64,000 nucleotides of DNA, from NCBI RefSeq assembly GCF_034424215.1, contig NZ_CP139960.1:1302001-1366000 (forward strand), written 5' to 3'. Shown one piece after another: positions 34,683 through 43,455 of the stretch. The position numbers were made by a program, and so were the translations under genes. The notes below the pieces were generated by a model, which saw nothing but the letters and a program-made list of their open reading frames with translations, did not search any database and had not been told where the DNA came from. Within the stretch, counting starts at the first letter, position 1; each line of letters opens with the position of its first letter. Source of the stretch: Niabella yanshanensis (GTDB taxonomy: Bacteria; Bacteroidota; Bacteroidia; Chitinophagales; Chitinophagaceae).

Positions 34683-35201
34683 ATGAACCTGAATATACTA
34701 TTACAAAGAGGCTACTCAAAAGAACAAGCAGATGAAGTGGTAAACTGGGTAAGCGATAACCAAAAACACTTCGATGAACTGCTAAGCGTCTTTCTTACAC
34801 ATCAGGACTACCGTATTGTTCAAAGAGCTGCGTGGCCTTTAAGTTATGCAGCCATTAATCAACCGCAGTTGATTAAAAAACATTATAAGAAAATTATAAA
34901 GCAACTTAATGCTCCGGGGCAACCTGCTGCAGTAAGAAGAAATATACTACGCATATTCGATCAGCTTCCCGAAATACCTGAAGATTATCATGGCGTGCTC
35001 ATGGATAGTTGTTTCCAATATATAGCCGATCCGGATGAAACCATCGCAGCGCAGGCTTACGCATTAGGTATACTCGAAAAGCTCACTAAACTGTACCCGG
35101 AAATATTATTCGAGCTAAAGACAATAGTAGAAGTAAGAATGCCCAATGCCGCACCTGCTTTCCGATCAAGGGCCAAAAAGATTTTAAAGAAAAAATCGTA
35201 A
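34683..35201 (+). CDS. HEAT-like helical repeat protein
   Basis: A 172-residue, all-helical cytoplasmic protein with helical pairs resembling HEAT/ARM repeats (DYRIVQRAAWPLSYAAINQP, AVRRNILRIFDQLPEIPED, DETIAAQAYALGILEKLTKL). The C-terminus is very basic (RSRAKKILKKKS). Homologous small proteins are common and unnamed in Bacteroidota. It is monocistronic; a TATTTTGG box just before the ATG is close to the -7 consensus. Function unknown, perhaps a protein-binding scaffold. Confidence 0.78.
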   Translation: MNLNILLQRGYSKEQADEVVNWVSDNQKHFDELLSVFLTHQDYRIVQRAAWPLSYAAINQPQLIKKHYKKIIKQLNAPGQPAAVRRNILRIFDQLPEIPEDYHGVLMDSCFQYIADPDETIAAQAYALGILEKLTKLYPEILFELKTIVEVRMPNAAPAFRSRAKKILKKKS

Positions 35202-35753
35202 CACATAAAGAAACTTCAATGAAGTTAAGCCATTCGTCGGCAATTTTACAAGCTCAACCTAATCATTTTCCATCATCTCTTAATGCACATAGCCCGTTTG
35301 AACAACTGCTTGACTCGTTTTTCCGGCGCTAATTCAGACTCCGTATGAGGCGCACAAACCCAGTTTCTTTTCTTTGATCCCGGCAGAGGCGCAGGCACAT
35401 TTCATGGGCGGATTCTTTTCATCGCAACCGGAGCTAATTTCTGCCAGGTAAGGGATTATGGTACTATTGGCTAAGGCACGTCCTACCTATCTCATTAATA
35501 ATGCATCAGCCGATCGGGGTCAGATGCATATAACTTCTTTGTACATATTCCCACCCATTTACCAAACGCCTCTTTACCACTGTCTTTCTTTACGGCCAGT
35601 TTACTAACGAACAAAGATGTTATTTCGTATTCCTTTCGATAATCCAACCGGGGTCTTTTCCTTTTATAGCTTGTTAAAATCGCGAAATATTTATTCAGAT
35701 AGGAGAATTAAAAAACCGATACAATTACATTTGCAGGCTTAAAAGGAAATATA
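35202..35753. other. 552-base gene-poor stretch with a startless frame
   Basis: On the reverse strand 35495-35707 is open for 70 codons and reads like a basic protein (RPRLDYRKEYEITSLFVSKL, then GKWVGICTKKLYASDPDRL), but it has no ATG near its beginning. It may be the tail of a lost gene. The rest shows no RNA gene or repeat. Confidence 0.3.
35726..35733 (+). promoter_or_regulatory. -7 box before serine hydrolase gene
   Basis: TACATTTG, in the context ATTACATTTGCAGG, lies 20 bases before the TTG start at 35754. No clear -33 element is visible. Confidence 0.45.
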
Positions 35754-37202
35754 TTGAGAAGATTTATTGTTTTCGTTGGCCTGGCTTTTATATTGATTGC
35801 CTGTAAATCAGGCTCTTCCAGCCCTACACTCAGTAAGGAAGATTCTACAGCCCTGGGCATTGCACTCCCAGCTCCCGAAAAATTAAAAGAAGGTGAGCTC
35901 GTCCTGTACCAAACAAAACTGAATGAGCTCTTCGACAAGCAGCTGATCAACCGTAATTTCAACGGTGCGATATTGGTTGCCAAAGGTGGGAACATTCTGT
36001 ATGAAAAATATGTGGGATTTACAGATCCCAAAGCAAAGATCACTCCAATCACCGACAGCTCCTCTTTCCACCTGGCTTCGACCAGCAAACCCTTTACCGG
36101 TGTTACTATTTTAAAATTAGTACAACAGGGAAAAGTGCATCTTACTGACGACCTCGCGCAATACTTCCCAGGCTTTCCTTACCCCGGTGTAACAGTAAAA
36201 GACCTGCTCAGCCATAGAAGCGGCCTGCCCAATTATTTATATATCATGGAGGACAAGGAGAAGTGGCCTGCTCAAAAAATGGTTACTAATAATGACGTGC
36301 TTAATTTCCTGATACAATATAAGCCGGCCCTTAGTTATCGTACCGGCGCCCGTTTTAGCTACTGTAACACCAACTATGTATTGCTGGCTTTGATCATTGA
36401 AAAAGTAACCGGTACACCCTACCCACAATACCTCAGCGAAAATATCTTCAGTCCCCTTGGCATGAAACACACTTTCGTTTACACACCCACCGATAGCGGA
36501 CGGGTGATGATGTCTTATAAACCATCGGGCGTCATATGGGACCAGGATATTTTTGATCATACTTACGGCGACAAAAATATTTATAGTACACCCCGCGATA
36601 TGATGAAATGGGATGCCGCTTTATACAATGATGCATTCATCAGGCAAAGCCTGCTGGACTCTGCCTACCAACCGCTTAGTAACGAAACGCCGTCTACACA
36701 CAACTATGGCCTGGGCTGGCGTTTATTAAACCTGCCCAATGGCAAAAAAGTGATTTATCACAATGGTAAATGGCATGGATTCAGCCCGGCTTTTGCCAGG
36801 CTAACTGACGAAAAAGCCGTGATCATTATTCTGGGCAACCAGTATAATACTAATATTTATAAAGCAGCCAAACTGGCTTATAATGTATTTGGAGATTACA
36901 TGCAAAATGATACACAGGCGGAAGAAGAGCCCACTATTACACCTCAGCCGGTAGCCGTGCAAAAGAAAAAGCCTGTATCACCACCGCCGGCTAAAATTGT
37001 AAAAGAGGCTCCCCAAAAAAACAACAAGATAAAAGCAGCCACCAGACCTAAAGTTGTAGCAAAGCCAAAAACAACACCCAAAGCAAAAGCGCCCGCTACG
37101 AAACCTGCAGCTAAAACTACTAAAGTTGTGAAGCCAGCCACTAAAAAACAAACGACTACCACATTAAAAAAGACCGAACCGGTCAAAAAGAAAAAAAGCT
37201 AG
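35754..37202 (+). CDS. Serine beta-lactamase-like hydrolase with basic tail
   Basis: A 482-residue lipoprotein (lipobox LIAC near residue 17) of the class C beta-lactamase/DD-peptidase-like family. The catalytic motifs are intact: Ser109-x-x-Lys112 (STSK), Tyr203-x-Asn205 (YCN) and HNG in place of KTG. The hydrolase domain spans about 50-385. The last ~90 residues are low-complexity Lys/Pro/Ala/Thr (AKPKTTPKAKAPATKPAAKT) ending KKKKS, resembling a histone H1 or cell-wall-binding basic tail. That tail is unusual for the family. The start codon is TTG. The gene is followed by the NAD(P)H-hydrate repair gene. Natural substrate unknown. Confidence 0.85.
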   Translation: MRRFIVFVGLAFILIACKSGSSSPTLSKEDSTALGIALPAPEKLKEGELVLYQTKLNELFDKQLINRNFNGAILVAKGGNILYEKYVGFTDPKAKITPITDSSSFHLASTSKPFTGVTILKLVQQGKVHLTDDLAQYFPGFPYPGVTVKDLLSHRSGLPNYLYIMEDKEKWPAQKMVTNNDVLNFLIQYKPALSYRTGARFSYCNTNYVLLALIIEKVTGTPYPQYLSENIFSPLGMKHTFVYTPTDSGRVMMSYKPSGVIWDQDIFDHTYGDKNIYSTPRDMMKWDAALYNDAFIRQSLLDSAYQPLSNETPSTHNYGLGWRLLNLPNGKKVIYHNGKWHGFSPAFARLTDEKAVIIILGNQYNTNIYKAAKLAYNVFGDYMQNDTQAEEEPTITPQPVAVQKKKPVSPPPAKIVKEAPQKNNKIKAATRPKVVAKPKTTPKAKAPATKPAAKTTKVVKPATKKQTTTTLKKTEPVKKKKS

Positions 37203-37266
37203 TTAAGCAGGATGGTCTCATAAGCATTAGAGCGCTTTATTTATCTTTAATGCTCAACTATAGGCC

Positions 37267-38763
37267 ATGAAATTACTCAATGCATCTCAAATAAGGGAAT
37301 GGGACCAGTATACTATCCAAGACGAGCCCATCAGCTCCATTGATCTTATGGAAAGAGCCGCAAGGGCTTGCCGGGATTGGATTAGAAGGCAGTTTCCGAC
37401 ACATTCCTTTGACATCTTCTGCTGCACGGGCAATAATGGCGGAGACGGCCTGGCTATTGCGAGACTATTGATGCTGATGCGGATTCCTGTGAAAGTATTT
37501 ATAGTAAACGCGGCCGGCAAAGCAAGCCGGGATTTTACCACCAATCTTGAAAGACTAAAAGCAATTCCCGGGGCCAATATCATCGAATTGACTTCCGGAA
37601 CCTTCCCCCCTCCGCCTGATCCGTCAGCGATCATAATCGATGCCTTACTGGGGACGGGCATCAACAGACCCATAGAAGGATTTACGGGAGAGATCGTTAG
37701 CTTTATCAATGCTCAGTCTAACAAAGTAATTGCCATTGACATGCCTTCGGGATTGCAAAGCGACACCTATTCAGGCACTACCCCTATTATTCAGGCCAAC
37801 CACACTTTGACCTTTCAAATCTTTAAGCTGGGCTTGCTGATGCCCTGCAATGCGGGGCATTTCGGACAGGTTCACGTACTCGATATCGGTCTGGCCCCCG
37901 CATATCTTACAACAGTAGAGTCCAAGTATGAATTAACAGAAAAGACGCTATTTGCTTCTTTTTATAAAACCAGGGAAAACTATGCGCATAAGGGTAATTT
38001 TGGGCACGCTCTTATAATAGCAGGAAGCTACGGTAAAATGGGTGCGGCCGTTTTAAGCACTAAAGCCTGCCTGCGAAGCGGTGCAGGACTGGTAACCGCA
38101 CATGTTCCGGGCAAAGGCGTCAACATTATCCAAACCAGTGCTCCTGAGGCAATGTGCCAGACAGATCCCGATGGAGAAATGATTACCACGATCCAGTATC
38201 CGCTTAAAAGTTATTCAGCCATCGGTATCGGGCCAGGCACAGGCACTCACCCATCCACACAAAAGCTACTACAACACATTTTTAACAGCTATTCCCAGCC
38301 CCTGGTACTGGACGCAGATGCGCTGAATATATTGTCTGAGAATAAACCCTGGTTAAACCTCCTCCCCGAGAATAGTATCATCACGCCTCACCCCAAAGAA
38401 TTCAGCCGCCTTTTTGGCGAGCAATCCAACGACTTTGAAAGAATAGAAACAGCGCTTGAGCAGGCAAGCCACCTGAAGATCATTATTATATTAAAAGGTC
38501 ATCGCACATTTATTGCAACGCCCGCCGGTAAAGGCTATTTTAATACAACGGGTAATGCAGGTATGGCCACCGGTGGCAGCGGCGATGTATTAACAGGCCT
38601 TATTACAGGTTTGCTTGCACAAGGTTATACGGCGGCTGAAGCAGCTATCATGGGCGTTTACCTGCACGGCCTGGCAGGTGATAAAGCTGCTGCAGTTTAT
38701 GGTATGGAGGCTATGATTGCCGGTGACCTGGTAAAAAAATTAAGGTTTCCAGCTTTTGAATAA
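37267..38763 (+). CDS. nnrD: Bifunctional NAD(P)H-hydrate epimerase/dehydratase
   Basis: A metabolite-repair enzyme that restores hydrated NADH and NADPH. The N-terminal YjeF_N epimerase domain (about 1-215) has CCTGNNGGDGLAIARLL and DMPSGL. The C-terminal ADP-dependent dehydratase domain (about 225-498, YjeF_C/ribokinase-like) has AHKGNFGHALIIAGSYGKMGA, TPHPKEFSRL and the catalytic GNAGMATGGSGDVLTG. The 498-residue length fits the fused form. Monocistronic. Confidence 0.95.
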   Translation: MKLLNASQIREWDQYTIQDEPISSIDLMERAARACRDWIRRQFPTHSFDIFCCTGNNGGDGLAIARLLMLMRIPVKVFIVNAAGKASRDFTTNLERLKAIPGANIIELTSGTFPPPPDPSAIIIDALLGTGINRPIEGFTGEIVSFINAQSNKVIAIDMPSGLQSDTYSGTTPIIQANHTLTFQIFKLGLLMPCNAGHFGQVHVLDIGLAPAYLTTVESKYELTEKTLFASFYKTRENYAHKGNFGHALIIAGSYGKMGAAVLSTKACLRSGAGLVTAHVPGKGVNIIQTSAPEAMCQTDPDGEMITTIQYPLKSYSAIGIGPGTGTHPSTQKLLQHIFNSYSQPLVLDADALNILSENKPWLNLLPENSIITPHPKEFSRLFGEQSNDFERIETALEQASHLKIIIILKGHRTFIATPAGKGYFNTTGNAGMATGGSGDVLTGLITGLLAQGYTAAEAAIMGVYLHGLAGDKAAAVYGMEAMIAGDLVKKLRFPAFE

Positions 38764-38795
38764 ACAGCATCATTAATAAATTTATTGCAACTATG

Positions 38796-38826
38796 TTGCA
38801 TTTTTTAATTTTATCAGCTATCTTTG
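38796..38826 (+). promoter_or_regulatory. Bacteroidota promoter for flavoprotein gene
   Basis: TTG at 38796-38798, 20 bases, then TATCTTTG at 38819-38826 gives a full -33/-7 pair. The -7 box is 13 bases before the ATG at 38840. Confidence 0.7.
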
Positions 38827-38839
38827 CTTAAAGACAGTT

Positions 38840-39739
38840 ATGGAAAATTTTGACGTTATTATAATCGGGGGCAGCTATGCCGGCTTATCTGCAGCTATGA
38901 CCCTGGGCCGCTCTCTTCGCAATGTTTTAGTAATAGACAGCGGGTTACCCTGCAACCGGCAAACACCGCATTCCCATAATTTTTTAACAAGGGATGGTGA
39001 AACGCCGAAAGCAATAGCTACCATAGCCAAAGAGCAGGTACTGCAATATCCTACGGTCCAATTTATAGAGGGTATTGCCACCAACGCCCAACGACTCGAA
39101 AACGGTTTTGAAATTACTACGAAAACACAACAATCGTTTACAGCAAAAAAGCTGATTATCGCTTCAGGGATTCATGATATTCATCCGGATATTAAGGGTT
39201 TCTCTGAAAGCTGGGGTATTTCTGTTATTCATTGCCCCTATTGCCACGGGTATGAGTTTCGTCATCAGCAAACAGCTATTATGGCTAATGGAGAAAGAGC
39301 CGCTCACCTGGCCATGCTGGTGCGCAATCTTACGAACCAATTAACTATTTTAAGCAACGGCCCTGCCGCTTTTGAAACAGACCAGCTAGAGAAATTCGGG
39401 AAACATAATATATCCATTATTGAAAATAAGATCACAACCATACAACATGTAAACGGCCAGGTGCAACACCTGGTTTTTGAAGATGGAAGCATACAACCAT
39501 TTGATGCGGTATATGCCGCCATCCCATTTGTTCAGCATTCTGATATTCCATCGCAGCTGGAATGTGAGCTAACGGAGCAAGGGCATATCAAAACAGATAG
39601 CTTTCAAAAAACCAGTGTACCGGATGTTTTTGCCTGCGGCGATAGCGCTTCTCCTATGCGATCTGTTGCTAATGCCGTATATACCGGCAATATGGCCGGG
39701 AGTATGATCAATGCGGAGCTTTGCAGGGAGCTGTTTTAA
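38840..39739 (+). CDS. Thioredoxin-reductase-like FAD oxidoreductase
   Basis: A 299-residue flavoprotein. The FAD-binding dinucleotide motif is VIIIGGSYAGLSAAM at the N-terminus. The redox pair is Cys132-x-x-Cys135 in HCPYCHGYE, where thioredoxin reductase has CATCDG. The closing FAD motif is VFACGDSAS. It is slightly shorter than TrxB (~310-320). The second GxGxxG for NADPH is degenerate (MANGERAAHLA), so the electron donor is uncertain. The peroxiredoxin-thioredoxin operon lies 345 bases downstream, suggesting a shared role in thiol redox balance. Confidence 0.87.
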   Translation: MENFDVIIIGGSYAGLSAAMTLGRSLRNVLVIDSGLPCNRQTPHSHNFLTRDGETPKAIATIAKEQVLQYPTVQFIEGIATNAQRLENGFEITTKTQQSFTAKKLIIASGIHDIHPDIKGFSESWGISVIHCPYCHGYEFRHQQTAIMANGERAAHLAMLVRNLTNQLTILSNGPAAFETDQLEKFGKHNISIIENKITTIQHVNGQVQHLVFEDGSIQPFDAVYAAIPFVQHSDIPSQLECELTEQGHIKTDSFQKTSVPDVFACGDSASPMRSVANAVYTGNMAGSMINAELCRELF

Positions 39740-39985
39740 AATCAAATTATTATTAAACCATTTAGGAATTAAGGACATTAAGTGTTCAATGATGAACGTT
39801 ATACCCAATCTTAACGATCCTTAACTTGTTATTTTTTTTAACTCAAATAAAAAACTGAGAATAGTTTAAAATGTTAGGGCTTCAACTCCTGCATACCCAT
39901 TGCCAAAAGCTATAATAAATTAAATAAAAATAGATTTTATCTATACCATTATTAATAATTCCAATAGAGATTTTGATGGAAAATG

Positions 39986-40016
39986 TTTGATGCAACCGGC
40001 GATTGAGATACTTTTG
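39986..40016 (+). promoter_or_regulatory. Bacteroidota promoter for peroxiredoxin operon
   Basis: TTTG at 39986-39989, 19 bases, then TACTTTTG at 40009-40016 is a full consensus pair. It leaves a ~60-base leader before the ATG at 40085. The rest of the 345-base gap 39740-40084 is AT-rich with no other feature seen. Confidence 0.7.
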
Positions 40017-40084
40017 CGCCGTCAACGATTTGCCGCCATAGTGAGAAGATCATTATTGATTTTTAATTTATAAAACTTATACAA

Positions 40085-40717
40085 ATGGCATTAACAGGCA
40101 AAAAAGCGCCTCACTTTATCTCGGGCGCAGTGATCAATGGCGAAGAGATCGTAGATAACTTTTCACTAGACCAATACCTGGGCAAAAAACACGTCATCCT
40201 GTTTTTCTATCCAAAAGATTTTACTTTCGTATGCCCTACCGAAATTCATGCATTCCAGGAAAAACTGGCTGAATTTGAAAAAAGAAATGCAGTGGTAATC
40301 GGTTGCTCAACCGACACCGAGGAAACCCACCTGGCCTGGTTAACTACTCCAAAGGAAAACGGTGGCATTGAAGGGGTAACCTACCCTATCATAGCAGATG
40401 CCGCTAAAACCATTGCGATGAATTACGGTGTGTTAGCCGGTGAATATTTCTTTAATAATGATACAAGGCAGTGGTCTTTCAACGGTGCTCCCGTAGCCTT
40501 CCGTGGTACTTTCCTGATTGACAAAGAAGGCATCGTGCGTCATGAGTCTATTAACGATTTGCCGCTGGGCCGTAATATAGACGAATATCTTCGCCTGCTG
40601 GATGCCCAATTACACGTGGAGCAATATGGCGAGGTTTGCCCTGCCAACTGGGAAGAAGGTGAAGCTGCAATGAAAGCGACTAATGAAGGCGTTACTGAAT
40701 ATTTTTCAAGAAACTAA
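40085..40717 (+). CDS. 2-Cys peroxiredoxin (AhpC/Prx1 type)
   Basis: A cytoplasmic thiol peroxidase of 210 residues that reduces hydrogen peroxide and organic peroxides. The peroxidatic cysteine is Cys50 in TFVCPTEIHAF, and the resolving cysteine is in GEVCPANWEEG near residue 185. The active-site Arg lies in the RGTFLIDKEG region. It starts a three-gene operon with the thioredoxin (10 bases after) and the small protein at 41023. Its reductant is probably the neighbouring thioredoxin. Confidence 0.94.
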   Translation: MALTGKKAPHFISGAVINGEEIVDNFSLDQYLGKKHVILFFYPKDFTFVCPTEIHAFQEKLAEFEKRNAVVIGCSTDTEETHLAWLTTPKENGGIEGVTYPIIADAAKTIAMNYGVLAGEYFFNNDTRQWSFNGAPVAFRGTFLIDKEGIVRHESINDLPLGRNIDEYLRLLDAQLHVEQYGEVCPANWEEGEAAMKATNEGVTEYFSRN

Positions 40718-40727
40718 AAGAATATTG

Positions 40728-41042
40728 ATGTTAATAGAACTGGAACAGGATAACCTGGAAGCAATTGTTGCACAGCATCCTAAAGTGGTAGTGCAATACT
40801 CGGCCGGCTGGTGCGGTAACTGCCGTTTAATGAAACCGAAATTTAAAAGACTTTCGGGTGAGCATGAATCTACCGTGTTCGTGATTGCCGACGCTGAAAA
40901 GTTCCCTTTAAGCCGGAAGCTGGCTGCGGTTAACAACCTGCCTACCTTTGCCGGCTTCAATAACGGTACGTTGGTAAACCAGGTACAAACAAATAAAGAA
41001 GACCAATTAAAAAACCTGATCAATGAAGTTACCGGTAATTAG
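40728..41042 (+). CDS. Thioredoxin-family protein with CGNC site
   Basis: A 104-residue thioredoxin fold with no signal peptide. The active site is W28-C29-G-N-C32 (GWCGNCRLMKPKF), where classical thioredoxin has WCGPC; the changed dipeptide usually shifts the redox potential. The cis-Pro is in NNLPTFAGF. ATG 40728 is chosen over an in-frame ATG at 40683 that would overlap the peroxiredoxin by 35 bases and add a non-homologous N-terminus. Probably the dedicated electron donor of the peroxiredoxin. Confidence 0.9.
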   Translation: MLIELEQDNLEAIVAQHPKVVVQYSAGWCGNCRLMKPKFKRLSGEHESTVFVIADAEKFPLSRKLAAVNNLPTFAGFNNGTLVNQVQTNKEDQLKNLINEVTGN

Positions 41043-41271
41043 ACAGATACAAAGGAACTGCTCTGCAGAGCAAATAGAAAATGCAATAGCAGTGCTGGAA
41101 AGCATTAGTGAAGCATCTTCTATTAAAGAAGATGAATTAGATGTGATAGGCGAACTGATCTCTAATTGCTGTGGTGCATTGGAAGTACATGAAATGGTAG
41201 CAGCAGGGGAAACAGAGAAGGACGCTTTGAACGGTTTTATGAAAAAAGTGATGGGGTCGATCGACCAATAA
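41023..41271 (+). CDS. Small helical protein, DUF6952-like
   Basis: An 82-residue, probably all-helical acidic protein with the segment LDVIGELISNCCGALEVHEMV, which carries a vicinal Cys-Cys pair. It overlaps the thioredoxin gene by 20 bases, so translation is coupled. Similar proteins follow peroxiredoxin-thioredoxin pairs in other Bacteroidota; I believe this is DUF6952, but the number should be checked. The CC pair and position hint at a redox-linked role. Confidence 0.75.
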   Translation: MKLPVIRQIQRNCSAEQIENAIAVLESISEASSIKEDELDVIGELISNCCGALEVHEMVAAGETEKDALNGFMKKVMGSIDQ

Positions 41272-41288
41272 ATATCCGGGATATTTTT

Positions 41289-41314
41289 ACAGCCTGCACT
41301 TTGATGCAGGCTGT
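41289..41314. terminator. Hairpin terminator of the peroxiredoxin operon
   Basis: ACAGCCTGCA and its complement form a 10-bp stem with a 6-base loop followed by TTTTG. It also sits at the end of the convergent phosphoribosyltransferase gene. Confidence 0.8.
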
Positions 41315-41328
41315 TTTGTTTTATACAT

Positions 41329-41829
41329 TTATGCGAGATAAGCTCCCGTAATATGATCACCAGTGGCTTCTACAATAATATGCTCCTGCAAAGTAGTAGC
41401 CAGCGATAAGCCCTTATAGTTGGCGCTGATCGGATATTGGGTATGAGAACGCTCTACCAATACAAGGGTCTGTATTTTTTTGGGATGAAACGCTAAAAAA
41501 GGTTTAATCGCATATAACAAAGTTCTCCCGCTATTGGTCACATCATCCATAATGATGATTACTTTATCATCAAAACCGCCTTTCGCGCTCAGTTCAATTT
41601 CCTCAGGCTTGGATTTGTCCAATTGTATAGTCAGCAATTCAACTTTTACCTCAGCGAATTTCTTTACGATCTTTTGTAATTTTTTTGCCAGCAATACACC
41701 TTTCTCCTCTATACCTGCAAACACCAGCTCTTTTTCTTCGATATTATTTTCAATAATCTCCAGTGCCAGGCGGTTTAATTTCTTTTCTATAATATCGCTC
41801 TGTAAAATATATCTTTTCTCCTTTGCCAT
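41329..41829 (-). CDS. Phosphoribosyltransferase-family protein (PyrR-like)
   Basis: A 166-residue type I PRTase fold. The PRPP-binding signature is VIIIMDDVTNSGRTLLYAI, with the two acidic residues before the loop. The N-terminal part (IEENIEEKELVFAGIEEKG) resembles PyrR and hypoxanthine PRTases. The nucleobase specificity, or a regulatory PyrR role, cannot be decided; no pyrimidine genes are near. Monocistronic and convergent with the peroxiredoxin operon. Confidence 0.85.
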   Translation of the reverse strand: MAKEKRYILQSDIIEKKLNRLALEIIENNIEEKELVFAGIEEKGVLLAKKLQKIVKKFAEVKVELLTIQLDKSKPEEIELSAKGGFDDKVIIIMDDVTNSGRTLLYAIKPFLAFHPKKIQTLVLVERSHTQYPISANYKGLSLATTLQEHIIVEATGDHITGAYLA

Positions 41830-42077
41830 TTTTCTGTTTTAAATATTCAATTAACAGCCCTGCTATTCTATTTCGATATAAAGCGCTCTTAATCTTCGTC
41901 AACAAAAATATAAATACTCATCAACATGGCGTAAATTAGCAATAAAGTTGTTTAAACATTCTTATTTCATCAGAAAAAGCTGTTAGTCAGAGCCCGACCA
42001 GTTGGTTATATCTGGAAAAGCTACCTACAGTGTTTTTATGCAGGAGGTTGAATGAATCGATAACTAATTGATCTGCC

Positions 42078-43394
42078 ATGGAAATAATACAACAAGTTTT
42101 ATTCGCGTTACTGTTGGGGGTTGCCTTGTTTCTCTTTTCAAGAAAAGCATTTCAGATACGCCGCAACATCCATATTGGCCTGGACGAAGAAATAACAGAT
42201 AACCCCGCGCAGCGCTGGAATAATGTATTGCTGCTGGCATTGGGACAAAAAAAGATGTTTCGCAATCCCCTTGTAGGCATATTACATTTTTTTGTATATG
42301 CGGGATTTATTATTATCAATATTGAAGTGCTGGAAATTGTACTGGATGGCATACTCGGCACGCACCGGTTGTTTGCCGGCTTCCTGGGTGGTTTGTATAC
42401 CTTCCTGATCAATGCATTCGAAATATTGGCTTTCTTGGTGATCGTGGCTTGTGCCGTATTCCTGGTTCGGAGAAATATTGTACGGATCAGACGGTTTACC
42501 AGTAAAGACCTCGATGGATGGCCCAGGAGCGACGCCAACTATATTTTAATCACAGAGATAGTTTTGATGAGCCTGTTTTTGACCATGAATGCATCAGACA
42601 CGCTATTACAGGATCGCGGTGTAGAACACTACGCGGCAGCTAATACAGGTAATTTTGTTATTTCGCAGTACCTGCAACCCTGGCTGGACCCCTTAAACAA
42701 TGCAACATTAGGGTTTATTGAAAGACTCTGTTGGTGGTTGCACATAGCCGGCATTTTAACTTTCTTAAACTATCTGCCTTACTCCAAACACCTGCACATT
42801 ATCCTTGCCTTCCCTAATGCCTATTACAACCGGTTAGAGCCCATGGGTAAAATGGAAAATATGCCCGCTGTTCAAAACGAAGTATTGTACGCCATGCAAC
42901 CGGAGCTGGCTCCCGCCGATGCTGCCCCTCCTGCTAAATTTGGTGCAAAAGATGTGATGGACCTGAGCTGGAAAAACCTGCTGGATGCCTATTCATGCAC
43001 CGAATGCGGCCGGTGCTCGGCAGCCTGCCCTGCTAATATGACGGGTAAGAAATTGTCTCCCCGAAAAATAATGATGGATACCCGCGACCGGGCCGAAGAA
43101 GTAGGAAACAATATCAGCATAAACAAAGAGTTTAAGGACGACGGCAAAAGCTTGCTGCACGATTATATAACAACAGAAGAGCTAAGAGCCTGCACTACCT
43201 GTAATGCCTGCGTGCAGGAATGCCCCGTAAGTATTAACCCGCTGGATATTATTTTACAATTGCGCCGCCAGCTGGTAATGGAAGAAAGCAATGCACCACA
43301 GGAATGGAACGTCATGTTCAGCAATGTTGAAAATAATTTTGCGCCCTGGAAATTCAGTCCCGATGACCGGGATAAGTGGACAGAAGCCGTTTAG
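42078..43394 (+). CDS. Membrane-bound (Fe-S) oxidoreductase, HdrC-like
   Basis: A 438-residue protein with five or so N-terminal helices resembling the nitrate reductase gamma/HdrE-type haem domain (about 1-255), followed by a cytoplasmic 4Fe-4S dicluster. The cluster motifs are CTECGRCSAACP beginning at Cys307 and CTTCNACVQECP beginning at Cys372. It would pass electrons between the quinone pool and a soluble partner. In related genomes a CCG-domain protein usually follows; here the next gene is a different membrane protein and the partner is missing from this window. Confidence 0.88.
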   Translation: MEIIQQVLFALLLGVALFLFSRKAFQIRRNIHIGLDEEITDNPAQRWNNVLLLALGQKKMFRNPLVGILHFFVYAGFIIINIEVLEIVLDGILGTHRLFAGFLGGLYTFLINAFEILAFLVIVACAVFLVRRNIVRIRRFTSKDLDGWPRSDANYILITEIVLMSLFLTMNASDTLLQDRGVEHYAAANTGNFVISQYLQPWLDPLNNATLGFIERLCWWLHIAGILTFLNYLPYSKHLHIILAFPNAYYNRLEPMGKMENMPAVQNEVLYAMQPELAPADAAPPAKFGAKDVMDLSWKNLLDAYSCTECGRCSAACPANMTGKKLSPRKIMMDTRDRAEEVGNNISINKEFKDDGKSLLHDYITTEELRACTTCNACVQECPVSINPLDIILQLRRQLVMEESNAPQEWNVMFSNVENNFAPWKFSPDDRDKWTEAV

Positions 43395-43455
43395 CAGCTT
43401 TAAGATACATATACAAATCGATATGGAAAACGGCTGCTGATGGCATCTAAACTGT

